NCBI GenBank assembly: GCA_964036155.1
Contig: OZ038422.1
Span: forward strand, 29,349,201 to 29,413,200
DNA: 64,000 nucleotides
DNA from: Diploscapter coronatus
Lineage: Eukaryota > Nematoda > Chromadorea > Rhabditida > Rhabditidae
Direction: 5' to 3'
Shown here one piece after another: positions 49,480 through 60,502 of the stretch (its first letter is position 1; each line of letters opens with the position of its first letter). The notes beneath the pieces are model-generated. The model did no database searches. It was not told where the DNA came from and saw nothing but the letters and a program-made list of their open reading frames with translations. A program made the position numbers and the translations under genes.

Positions 49480-49905
49480 TGAGGAAAAGAGAATGAGAGG
49501 GAAAAGAGAGCGCAGAGTTACAGACAAAAATAGAAAGACACCGGGGAAATACTGTATTAGTCAAAGAGGGCGCGAAACGGAAGGGAAATAGTACCAGATT
49601 TGGAGAGAGCCTAGAGATACAAGGTTGAGGAAAGTGGCGCTCATGCGAATAGACAGAAGAAAGACCTCTTCCAACTCGAATAAAGGGAGAGAAATAATGT
49701 GAGAGGAAAAGGAGAGAGAGAGATAGATAGATTGAGGTATAATTGAAGAGACTTACAGAGAAAAACCCTCCTAGTTACTACGAAACGAGAAATACTGTAT
49801 GAAATTCGGAGATTTCCGGAGAAACGATGAAATAGCGTAGGGAAGTTGTGGAGGAAAAGACGAAAAGGCCGGGGAAATACCGTAGAAATTTGAGAGGATA
49901 GGGTG
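49480..49905. repeat. Purine-rich GAAATA..GTA array, 39-45 bp period
   Basis: Cores GAAATACTGTA at 49546, GAAATAGTA at 49585, GAAATACTGTA at 49789, GAAATAGCGTA at 49829 and GAAATACCGTA at 49874. Spacings are 39, 40 and 45 bp within sub-blocks. The strand is almost all purine between cores. This is the clearest example of the dispersed family. The long minus-strand frame across it is low-complexity (Phe/Leu/Ser) and is not taken as a gene. Confidence 0.6.
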
Positions 49906-50466
49906 AATTGCCGTCCTTCACAGTTCTTTGCCGCTTGGAGGTCGTGCCCGCCCCTCCTATTTGCCTCCTCACCGTCCCTCACAAACCCGGGGGTATAGGG
50001 GAATACAGGCAGACATACAGGGAAACAACACACTTGTCCTCATTCTACTCAGCTATCTGTGAAATTTTGCATCTCTTCCTTTCTCCCAGGAAATTTTTCC
50101 CATCTTTTCATCTCTCAAAAATTCAATATTTCAACGATTTCGCTATCTTTCCTTTTTCACTTCTTTCTTCTCCCGCAAACACCCAAGTGCGGTTTGGCAA
50201 CTTTATTCACGCAAAAATGGTGGAAATGACATTTTTACGAAACCATGAATCGTTTTTTTTAATAAAAAAAATTGATTACGTTTCAACGAACCTTTGACCT
50301 AATTGAGTGTAACTTTTGAGTATTAGGGTTTTAGTCAAGTGACTCGAATTTAGTGAATCAAAAATACTTGAGCAGTACCGATTTTGTGAAACATATCCAG
50401 AATTTGAGACATTCTGAATATCTGGATCTAGAAAGTAATATGTATAGTATAAAATGGGCTCGAAAC

Positions 50467-50500
50467 TGCTTTCTCTCTCTCTCTGAGAGAAAGAGAAAAT
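50467..50500. repeat. CT/GA imperfect palindrome
   Basis: TTTCTCTCTCTCTCTGAGAG followed by AAAGAGAAA: a CT run meeting its near-complement, able to form a hairpin. Probably simple sequence. Confidence 0.5.
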
Positions 50501-52385
50501 TTCTTATAAAGAGATTATCCGATTTTGTGCTGATAAAGAGATAAAAGTGATAAGAGTCCGGAATCTCTCTTCCATATTTCCCCTAAGAGAGGAGATTATC
50601 ATTTTCCTGTATTAGAAAGGATTGAAAGCACTGAAGCTAATTGAAATGGAGGTGACTTTCCATATACTGGAAAAGATAAAGTAAGCGTGGGTTTATGCAA
50701 TCCCGAAAGCAAAATTCAATACTATCTATGAAAGATTAGTCATATATCCTTTTCGAAGGTTTTAGAAGATAATACATGAAAATTATACGAAGATGTGAGA
50801 GTTAGAACAATTAATCCTGAAATATGATAAACATGGATTTAGTGAAGAATGTTAGTCACCCAAAAGTCGAGCTTAGAACAGAGTTTGGATTACCATCAAG
50901 AATAATGATAAAAATTAGTCAAATTAGAAGTGGTTTATCTTACGCCCTCAATGCTATGATTAAATTTGAATTATTACATCCTATCTGAATTTGAACATAT
51001 ATCGGAAATAAAGTAAACAAATTTTATAAGACTCTTCTGTAACTTACCTCTTCCTGAAATGTGGATAGTGCAAGTGTAAAAGCGTGAAAAGCTGAACCAA
51101 ACTAAAGCTCTACTAAACTACACTACATCACTACAGCCAAAAAGCTTCAGACATTTTTTTTCTAAATCTTAAATTATTCTTTTATTTTGACTTCGAGTTT
51201 TAATCGTTCTAGCGAAAATGTTGATTTAAAACACGTACAATTTTGAAAACCAAAGGAGTAGTTTTGACTTGAATTTAAAAATCAAATTTTAATTATCATC
51301 TTTGAAAAATCACAGAGACTCGTTTTTGCAGTTGTAGATATCATAGTCTAGAGAAAGAAAGGGCTTATAAAAGAAATCTCTCAAAGACATACTGTAATTC
51401 TTCACAAATCGATCTAACTTTAAGTGTTCTAGGGTAAACTACATTCGTGAAAAATCGCCGTACTTTAACACCACAGTAAGTTGATCATGAAAGTCGATTG
51501 AAATTTTAAAAGGCACAAGTGTTATCAAATTCCCAAGCCTATAGGGACATCAAAATTAAATACATACTAGAGAAATAATTACATAAAATTGATTAGCCCA
51601 AAACATGGGAGGTGCTCGGAAAATCATTCAAATACGAGTTCAAAATAATTGAGTTGTAGGAAATGAGAGCAAAATTGCGTAAAAAAAGTTTTTAAATTTT
51701 AGCAATTCAACTTTCAAACCCTGATTATAGTTTACCGAGATCATTATCCTATTTCTAGATTCATAGGGTATGTGTGGCCCTTTAAAATGCGGTACTTTTT
51801 TTTTAAGTAAATTAAAAAAGAAGAACAACGAAATGAGCGCGAAGAGAGGCATGTCTTTTAGGCATTTTTATCGCAAAATTTATCCTCATATAGGGGGTTT
51901 TGCCTTTACGGCTTAACTTTGAGGAAACATGTTTCCGAAACTTATATTCAAAAAATTATTCAACACTGGATCATTTGAAACGTTTTGAGCGACAAATTAT
52001 CGTTTTGAAGCTTTCCACTCGGTGATAAAAGGCATCAAAATTTTACAGAAATAATAGAATTTTTGTTTAATTTAAATTAAAACGATCCTATTTATTTCTG
52101 TACCAGATAGAATTTTAAATGAATTATTTTTCTTTGGATAAAACGATGATAAAATTCATTTTTATCGGGTTTTGGAAAAAAGACATACATATATTCAAAA
52201 AGATGAAGATTTTTCATGTTTCATAAATATTCACTAGAAATAAAAATACTTCAATAAGTTGATCTTTTCTAAAACCCGCTAAAAGTATGAACTAATATGA
52301 CTTGTTATGTATAGTTTGTTTCCCTTCTTCAAATAAATCCAAGGAACTATTACCGTACTTTTCGAGGCGTCTGTCAATCTGTAAA

Positions 52386-55300
52386 TCATGAGTCAGATGA
52401 CGAGAAGAAGAAGTCGTGCAGGAGTACAGTGCGTCTGTGTTCAGCCCTGGCCATGGTCGATGACAGCACCGACTTCGAATTCGAGTCCGCTCGCTCCACG
52501 TCCCACGCCAACTCTTCGACGTCTTTCTCAAGTTGGGCCTGTTGGTATTCGAACTGAAAATATAGGTTTCATCATTTTCATAAAATGTCAATATTTCAAT
52601 ATTGCAGTGTATTAGGTTACATTGTGTGAGCTAATTATGCTAGATCTCAATTTTTTCAATTGAATTTCGAGTTAGTATGACCGGTGTTACGGAATTAAAA
52701 GTCATTTTTAAAAATCTATTCTTCGTGTAAGCTTCAGAAAAGTAACTAACAAATTTGTTCAAAGACATAACTCCTTAGTTAATCGCTTTTTAGGAATAGC
52801 AAATTTTATTTCAATTTGATTTTCCTTCAAAACCGTTGAGATTTCGGTCTTTCGGTTCAGTGCGGAACTAATCGTGAGATGGTCTACTAGCGCATAGAGA
52901 TTAAACCGATTTCGCAGAGAAATAGGGAAATGTTGGAGATAACATATTTTAAAGAGATTGAAAGAAAAAGAAGTGTAAAAATATTGAAGGTTTCTAGAGA
53001 AAGAAAAAGAGTTTAGAGTATAGATTTTGAAGAGGTAAGAAGAAGAAGAAGAGCAAGACGTAAAGAGTATAAATTTTAGGAGAATAAAGAGAAAAATAAA
53101 GCCAAATTTTGAGATTAGCCGAGATTAAGTCGTTGCAAATAGCGATAATCTTCACACAAAACTCGCGCAATTAGGGGGAAAATCACCATTTTTGGAGAGA
53201 ACGGAAAAATTGGAGACGAAAAAGAAAAGATCTTTTAGAAAAATTAGAGATCAAAAGAAAAAGAAGGCAACAATTCCCTTTGTTATTGAGCATAAGCCTA
53301 GATCTCTAATTGAAGGGTTTCTTTCGGGATTAAAAACAAGCGAAAAGAAAAAGTAGGAGATGCTTGATCAACCTGTTTCAGAGAATTTCAATTTTATAAG
53401 TAAATATAATAATTAGCTCATTATAATGAAGCTAGAAATTTTATTCAATTTTATGGTTTCCTTGGAACATATTTTGAAAGTGACATATAATAAGCTCATT
53501 ATTAACGCGGGTAGAGATTCTATCTCATTTTATAACTTTCTTGAAACATCCTATTTTGAATTCAAAATTCTTTTTCACCGTTCGCTATTTGTATTAAAAA
53601 AATTAGGCGCGAAATTTTCAGGTAACTCCTTGTCATTAGAAAAGCAAAATGTTCATGCATAATGGGATGTCAAATTCTTTTTAACCTTGAAAAATTTAAT
53701 GAAGAAAATGGAAACCCAATAAATTGCTTATTGTGAGATTTTTGTCATACTCAAAAGAAGATAGGGAATGTTTTTTTTATTATAGAATCTTTAATTTCTC
53801 AGTTTAATCATTCCATTAGCAAGGTATAAAGAAACCTTCGATGTTCATATGATTTTGAAATTATTTTTAAGTCACCAAGATACTTTAATGTTATTTTTTA
53901 AAGCGAAATCGGACTAACCAAGTTCTTGCTGGGTGAACTTTCCATGTAGTACGCGAAGGGGTATGTGTATTGTAGAGTGTATCTGCACTTAGTCAACAAA
54001 GTTGCCGCTCGATGCAGATATTGCCAGTCGATCCACGTGCCGTCGTGTTCGTTCACCTGAAAATAGCATTTCTAGAAGAAACAAATAAAAACTTGGGCAA
54101 GTTTAAAAATCGATTTTTTCAATACTTTAAATAAAATTTAGAGTAGGGTCACATTAAATCAAAAATGAAATCTAGTTCTCGAAAAAGATTACCTTTCTTC
54201 AAAAAAAAAAAATCTACCTTTTCGTCAATCTTTTTCCGGATTTTCTCTCTGAGTTGTTCTTCCAGCCGCAAGCTCCTTTTGTGGTTTTCGTATCGCTCGA
54301 AGTAGTGCTGAACATGAATTTGAGATTCAAAGAAAGATAGAAAATAACGTAGTTGTATGAAGTTAAAAACAGTAATAGATGGTAACTAAAATGATTATTT
54401 TCATAGAAACACTTTAGCATTAATTCCGTACAAACATAAAATTAACATGCTCCTAAAAATAAAAATCTAAGCTCTACTCTTAGAAGGGGGATCCCTAATA
54501 TCTGCACTTACGAGATATTTCTCAAGTGCTCTTCTGGCCTTGACGTGATTGGCCTCTGCGGCCACTGAGGGATTCTCTTTGTAGCGACTGCACTCGTAGT
54601 ACTCGGAGCCGTGCGTCTTCCAGTCGCCGAAACACATCCAGCAAAAATGGTGACTGAAAAATCATCTTTTATGCCTTTCTTCAATTCATTTTTGAGCTTT
54701 GACTTTGATTTAGACTTTTTTATTTTTAAAGGCAACATGTTTTGCCTTTGAAATATTCAAATTCCGATATTTTTGTTTAACTTTATCTAATGTTTTCTTT
54801 TTTTTTATAATTTATCCTTACCGACACTTGGCGCACTGCATGTGATTGCAGCCGCCATTTTTCTCGATGCACGAGTGACATTGGGGACAGTCCTTGGTGT
54901 GAGCACTGCAAATATTTCGGATCAGTTTTAAAAATAACATATTTCATCAGAAAGTTTCAGAATGTTTGATACCAATTTCCTCAGATATCAACTAAAAAGC
55001 TTTTCAGGATGATTTTATGCTTCAGAATAAATAACAAATGCAGGAAAATAAGAATCTTAACTAATAAGAGCTCCTGCATCTGCCAAGTAATCAAATGGAG
55101 TAGATTTTCTTCGAACCTGATATAATTGGCGGTTTCTGAATCGTCCGCACATTTAATGAGCCATTTACGAATCACATCACAGCGAGTCGGAGCGTGGTAG
55201 TCGTATCCGCAACGGACACTGAAATAGCATTTTTTGCTTTAATAAAATAATAAGTTTCACAAATTTCATAAATTCTGCGATAGAAAAGGCGGTCCGTTAA

Positions 55301-57808
55301 AGAACATTACGTTTCCGTTTCAAATAACCAATTAAACAAATTTCAAAAATCATATAAGTATCAAGGGAACATCATAAATTCTTCACAACACATCATTCAA
55401 TCGAATGGCGAAATAGTTATTAAAAAATTCAATTTTGCTTACCAAAAAGACGTCTGGCAATTTGTGCAAGTGACCCGTTTGGCCTTCTTCTCTTTTGAGA
55501 ATACGACCACCGGACAGTCCTTTCCAGAGCAGAACTTCAGATGCGGGTGCGACTCGACGTAGTCGCGGAACAGGAAACTCTCGTACCTCAAAACAATGAT
55601 CGATAAAATTCTATTTCAATTTAAGTAAAATCGTATGTAAGTAGTGATAAAGGCAAACGAATCAAATCAAATAACGTTCCTATGGAATATATTCAAAAAA
55701 AATTCTTTTATATTAAGAAAAGCTTATAAGTAAGGGATCATTCAGACAAGACAATTTTCATTATTTTACTGCCTTGAAACCTAACTCAAATAGATTCGAG
55801 AAAGTTTCAGATAAGATTTGTTTGGATGGTCTCTATACCGCTTATCAGCAATTCTCTAGGATTTTTGATATAGAATTCCCCTGTAATCTATTCAAACCTC
55901 TTTTCAGATAATTTCCAAATGGTTCTTTGAAAAGACATTATTGAATTTCGGATACTTTGAATATTAATTTTTATTGCAACCTATTTCAAGATCCACTTAC
56001 TTCGCCCTGAGTGCAGGTTTGTCCGAAAGAACGTCCAAAACGAACGCAGGCGTGCAAAGTGATCGGCACGTCGAGTGCATACAATCAATACGAGAAGCGA
56101 TTCCATCGGACAGCCTGGAATTTGAAAAGTAGTAAATTAAGAAATATTTAGATATGTTTCAAGAAAAATTAAAAACAAATCCGACATATTCCAGATGTTT
56201 TATAGTGTTATGTATAAAATAAAAAAGATCCATTCAAAATGAAAGTAAATTCAATAGGTTTCAAAATTTTACCAATTACTTTCAAATTTTCATTCATTCG
56301 TTAGATATTTTCGAGTACTCTATTCAATCAGAAATTCTCTAGGAACCAGGCCTACTTTCAAGTTTTTTGAAAAAAAAAAATCACTATCTCGAAGATTTAA
56401 TAAAACTCGAAGAAAATTTCATCTATTTTCGATACTCACTCTCAAAATAATCAAATTGTCACTTTATCTAAAACTATTTGCAACTCAAAAACCCTACCTA
56501 TTTTCGATATGCGCCCTCCAGCAGAGAATGCAGAACTTGTGTCCGCAGTTGAGTTGTCGCATGGTCTCCTTCCTGTGGTCGCACGCGCACACCTCGCACT
56601 CCATCACACTATTCCCACTGCATGGGCTCCGGTTACGATCTGAATTCCAATGAACTCAAAATGATTCATTCTTTGAAGTTTTTTTTTTTCTAACTTAATT
56701 AGTGCTCTTTTTTATTATCTTTCCTTTCTAGCAAGTTTGTAATTGGAAAAAAAAGATTCACGCTAGTTTGAAAGTCGCCATTTCTTGTCAAAATCGAACA
56801 GTTTTTAATCGATTCGTCAGATTGATGTATTTTATCATCAAATTTTTTAGCCACTAACGTTCATCATATCCAGTAACGATACCACATGCGGCTAGGGTCG
56901 AGTTTTCGTCGCGCCTCAACATTTCCACGAGCTGAAATTCGTTGAATTTCTATGTTTCATCAAATTCATAAATAGAGCTTTGAATAGACGTTATGATCTC
57001 GTGACACTATGACGCTAGTTTCAAATATCATTTTTACAAAAAAAAACATCCGAAATCTTATTTTCTAGCAAATTCACTCCAATTTCTAAATTATGTCATT
57101 TTACCTAAAACGGGTGAGCTTGCGAGAAATCTTTAGGGAAAAAAAAACATATCGCCAACCTTAGTGACATCCCATTCATTGGCGTGCAGGAGCATTCTGG
57201 CGACCGCGGGGGGAATCGAGGCGCTTTCCACAAGCGCGGCCACGGTCTCGTTCAGAATTCGCTCCACCTGAAATTGTAGGGTGAAGAAATTATTTAAATG
57301 CCCCAATTAAACTCTATTGCCTACTAGCCAACTTCAATTATTCCGTAATCACTCTAATTGTCAATCAACCGGGATAATTGCTTCAAATTACCTGATAAGC
57401 ATCTAGACATTCGCACTCTGCATCTTCCATATCGTCTTTCTTAGGCATCGCCAATTCGTCCATTTCCCCGTCATCCTCGTAGTAGTCTCCTGAAATTAGA
57501 GCATTCTTCAGAAGGAATGATTACGGTAATTGAACATGTTTTAGATTACACATGGAAGTTATCTGCTCATTCAAATTTCAACAACAAGAATTTATTTCCA
57601 TATCTTATTGAAACGTACCAGAATGAAACTTGTCAAAATTATAAACTTTTTGAAGACGGATATACAAGTTTTCAAGAATAAAAGACTAAAATTGATCAAA
57701 GTTTCCTAATTTTAGATAATTTTTAATAAAAATTCAGCTTTATCTTTAGAAATCCCGCTCACCGTCATTGTCCTCCTCCAGCGACATGTTCTCGTCCTCG
57801 TCATCCAT
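52386..57808 (-). CDS. ARIH2-like: Ariadne-2 type RBR E3 ubiquitin ligase (ARIH2/TRIAD1)
   Basis: Thirteen exons on minus: 57808-57763, 57489-57392, 57267-57160, 56931-56859, 56639-56498, 56114-56001, 55586-55443, 55218-55117, 54905-54822, 54653-54512, 54307-54218, 54056-53919, 52553-52386; 1449 bp, 482 residues, TGA stop (human ARIH2 about 493). Acidic N terminus; RING1 with C123, C126, C140, H142, C145, C148, C167, C172; IBR with C213, C218, C234, C237, C242, C245, H250, C255; RING2/Rcat from C282 with the catalytic Cys at 295 (GGCNHM); then the helical Ariadne domain. GTWIDWQYL and [10 protein letters not shown] in that domain identify ARIH2 rather than ARIH1. Family members transfer ubiquitin through the Rcat cysteine and are activated by neddylated cullin-RING ligases, chiefly CUL5 for ARIH2. 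The start is the first ATG, about 57 bp after a TTTCCAG acceptor-like site. Confidence 0.95.
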
Positions 57809-60502
57809 TTTCTTTGGCAACGTACTGGTTCTACACCGGGAGATATCGATCGAATTTGATCTCCTGGAAACATCGACTTTTCACAAATTCACGGAAAAAA
57901 TCGATTTTTCAGCTTGAAAGGAAAAGGAAAGTTGATAATTGACTTGATTGACAAGTAGAGTGAAATTAATACCTGGAAAGCTCATCCCATTTTCCCCTAT
58001 TATTGACGTCTATTTCTTCAAAATGGATGCATTTTCCAAAATATATTTGATGGGCGAACTTTCCAAGAAAATAGAAAAACAAAATTCCGGAATAGTAGAG
58101 TGAGAAAAATGATTGTTTGAAAAAGTTCACTCCTTTCCTATTTTTGTCATCAATTTTCCAAAAGGGTGAATTGTTCTAATTTTTATGGGGTGCACTTTTC
58201 CAATAGAATCTAGAAATCAAGAGAATTCCGGAACAAAGGTGAAAAAACCGAGTAAAATTGCGCATTGAATGAAGGAAAATGTGTATGTGGTGGAATCGAA
58301 GCAGATGACTGCATGAAGAAGCTGGGAAAATACTACTTGAAAATGAGAGAGAGGAAAGAATTAGACGGAGAAATAGCACACAAAATTAATAGAGTGAAAG
58401 GAAGAAGAAGGCCAGAGAACACAGAAAATGAAGAGAGAGACGAGAAAGGAAGAGAATGGCAGGAAATAGCGAGGTAAAGAAGAGAGGAAAAGAACGAAAG
58501 ACAAATTACGCGTAAGAATAAAACAGGAAAAGAGGCGACAAAGCAGGTTCACGAGAAACGTCGACGTGCCAAATTTAGAACGTTTAATCTCTTTAATTCC
58601 GAAGAAAAGGTAATTGGTTAGGCTTTCTAAAGCAATAAAAAGTTCGAATTCAAGATGAGATCAAATGTTTAAAGTTTTTTCATGAAATTTTAAACTAAAA
58701 AAACTAATCATTTTCGAAAGGACGTCTTTTTATGGATAGGACGAATTTTGTAAGAAAAATACAATAGCGCCTGAAACAACGTCAATTGAAAGAAAGCGAA
58801 AGAAAAATAATCGAAATAATTGCCGTCTAGGTTGTGAAAACCTATTCTTGTTGTGCCCCCTTTCGTATAAAACAGGTTCAAATGTTTATTTTCATGTCTT
58901 TGCTTGGAATATGAGGGTAAAAAGAAAAAAAACGCGAAAATCGACCATCAGCTATCATACTATACACTTCAAATCGAAATAAAACGAATAAAAACCGACT
59001 GATACTTTTGAAATAGTAAAAATCACGCACTTGTGCCCCCTTTCTTCAAAGAATGACTAAAGGCAGTGGGGATACTCTCGCCGCCCTGCGAATCGAGCCT
59101 CGTGCAAGCGCAGTCATGCAGTAACCGATAGGAAAAAATCATATCGATTAGTCGCTGCACTGTACTAGATTTTCTAATTCTTTCGCATGTTTGTTACCTG
59201 ATCGAATCGATGAATGGAAACAACGCAATTTACTCATCCCGCCCACTGTCATTTATGCTTTTCTTTTTTATCGGCTTTGAAAAGAGAGCGCATGCGTTAC
59301 GCGTCATTTTACTCCATTTTTAAAAAAAAAAAATCTCGTAGAAAATGGTACAAGGAATTTAAGAGTAAAATGGCATATGCTGAAAGTCACTAAATTCTTG
59401 TCTAAATATGAAACAAAAACGTGATTTCCAGCCTAAAATACAACTCAAATAACAATAAACTAATGATAAAGAATAAAATAATCGATAGAAAGATGAAAAT
59501 ACTAGGCTGAAATTCGGCGTAAATGGGTAACTCGAGCGCATGTTTCGAAACAAAAAGGAACCTATTTTTCCCGCGATTTTTCTTCCTTGAGTTACGTCAC
59601 TCGCTGGCAAGTCTTATTTTCAAATACTAGAGAATCCGGGTAAAAATATGTTCTGCTTTTCAAAAAGTTCCAGAACTTTGAAAAGAAATCAGGAAAATCT
59701 TTATCTTTGTACTTCGAATTTTCAAAATCCAAACTCAGTCCAGTCATTTTTCGAAATTCACTTGATTTTTGAGATGATCTAGATTTTAGAGGTTCGAAAG
59801 TTCAAAATCTGGTATAATTTTGGATATCTCCAGCTCATTTCATGAGTTCATAAAATTCTCGGATTTTTTCTTCGAATATGAATTTCAAGACATGTGCTCT
59901 AAAATTACTAAACTCCGAGGGGAATTTCTAAGATGATGATTGATCAATATATAGAGGGATAGAATAATGAGAATAAGCTAGGAAAATCAAGAAAAGCTCC
60001 TATTTTCTAAAAGCGTCAAATCTTTAAAGTGCTGGCTCTAAGCTAAATGAAATGAGCTTAGGGGCTATTGTGACTAGGGACCCATTTTTTAATTCGGTAA
60101 ACTCTTGGATCTTCGAGGAAAAAATGGAATTTCGAGTAACTTGACGGAACACAAACTGAAAACACCTTTAGCCAAAAGCTTACCATATTTACAAGGAGGA
60201 GCCTACATAAATTAGTTTTCGGCATTTAGAGTAACTGGTTTTTAAATTAGCAAGAACCTCATGGTTTTCTAGAGCAAAATAACAAACAATGGGCAAAAAT
60301 AAGAATGAAAAGCGAAGTTTTTGAACGAGTCAGCTCTACAAATCAAAAAGGATAGAAATAAAAAATGAATCTAAAATTAGCTTACAGTTAACAGAAAGAG
60401 ATCGCTTGAACGTGTTGGTTCCGTGTTTTGTCTGACTTTTACTGATTTTTCCGAAATTTTTGGATTAAAAAAGATTTTAGAATTTTCCGGAGCGTTTTCC
60501 AT
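57809..60502. other. 2.7-kb spacer between DRP1 and ARIH2-like genes
   Basis: No exon recognised. It must contain the DRP1 3' UTR and ARIH2 promoter or 5' UTR. TTTCCAG followed by GAG near 57865 on minus may be a trans-splice or UTR acceptor for ARIH2. Also present: a purine-rich tract at 58260-58500, a TTGTGCCCCCTTTC direct repeat 180 bp apart (58850 and 59030), and a small GC-richer patch at 59060-59125. Confidence 0.5.
58850..59044. repeat. Direct repeat TTGTGCCCCCTTTC, 180-bp spacing
   Basis: Fourteen identical bases at about 58850 and 59030. The C5T3 core is unusual in this AT-rich spacer. No terminal inverted repeats or open frame join the copies; they could be remnants of one short duplication or paired factor sites. 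Confidence 0.4.

Larger units (their letters stand above)
44183..52385. other. 8.2-kb intergenic region between ARIH2-like and carrier genes
   Basis: No gene recognised. It should hold the 3' end of the ARIH2-like gene and the promoter of the carrier. Visible: GC-richer islands at 45150-45310, 45620-45760 and 49090-49360; pyrimidine- or purine-rich repeat clusters at 46325-46560 and 49480-50180; a CT/GA hairpin near 50470. An ATG-initiated 75-codon frame at 48563-48790 on plus is not recognisable. Confidence 0.55.

Noticed and set aside
49641..50297. 130- and 129-codon open frames on opposite strands
   Set aside because: They cross the purine-rich GAAATA repeat array and its pyrimidine-rich flank; the peptides are low-complexity (Phe/Leu/Ser) and have no recognisable domain. 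Long frames are expected where one strand lacks T-A-A type codons.
52292..52591. 99-codon minus-strand frame over the ARIH2 last exon
   Set aside because: Wrong frame of the real exon; the true frame continues the Ariadne domain and ends at the TGA at 52386.
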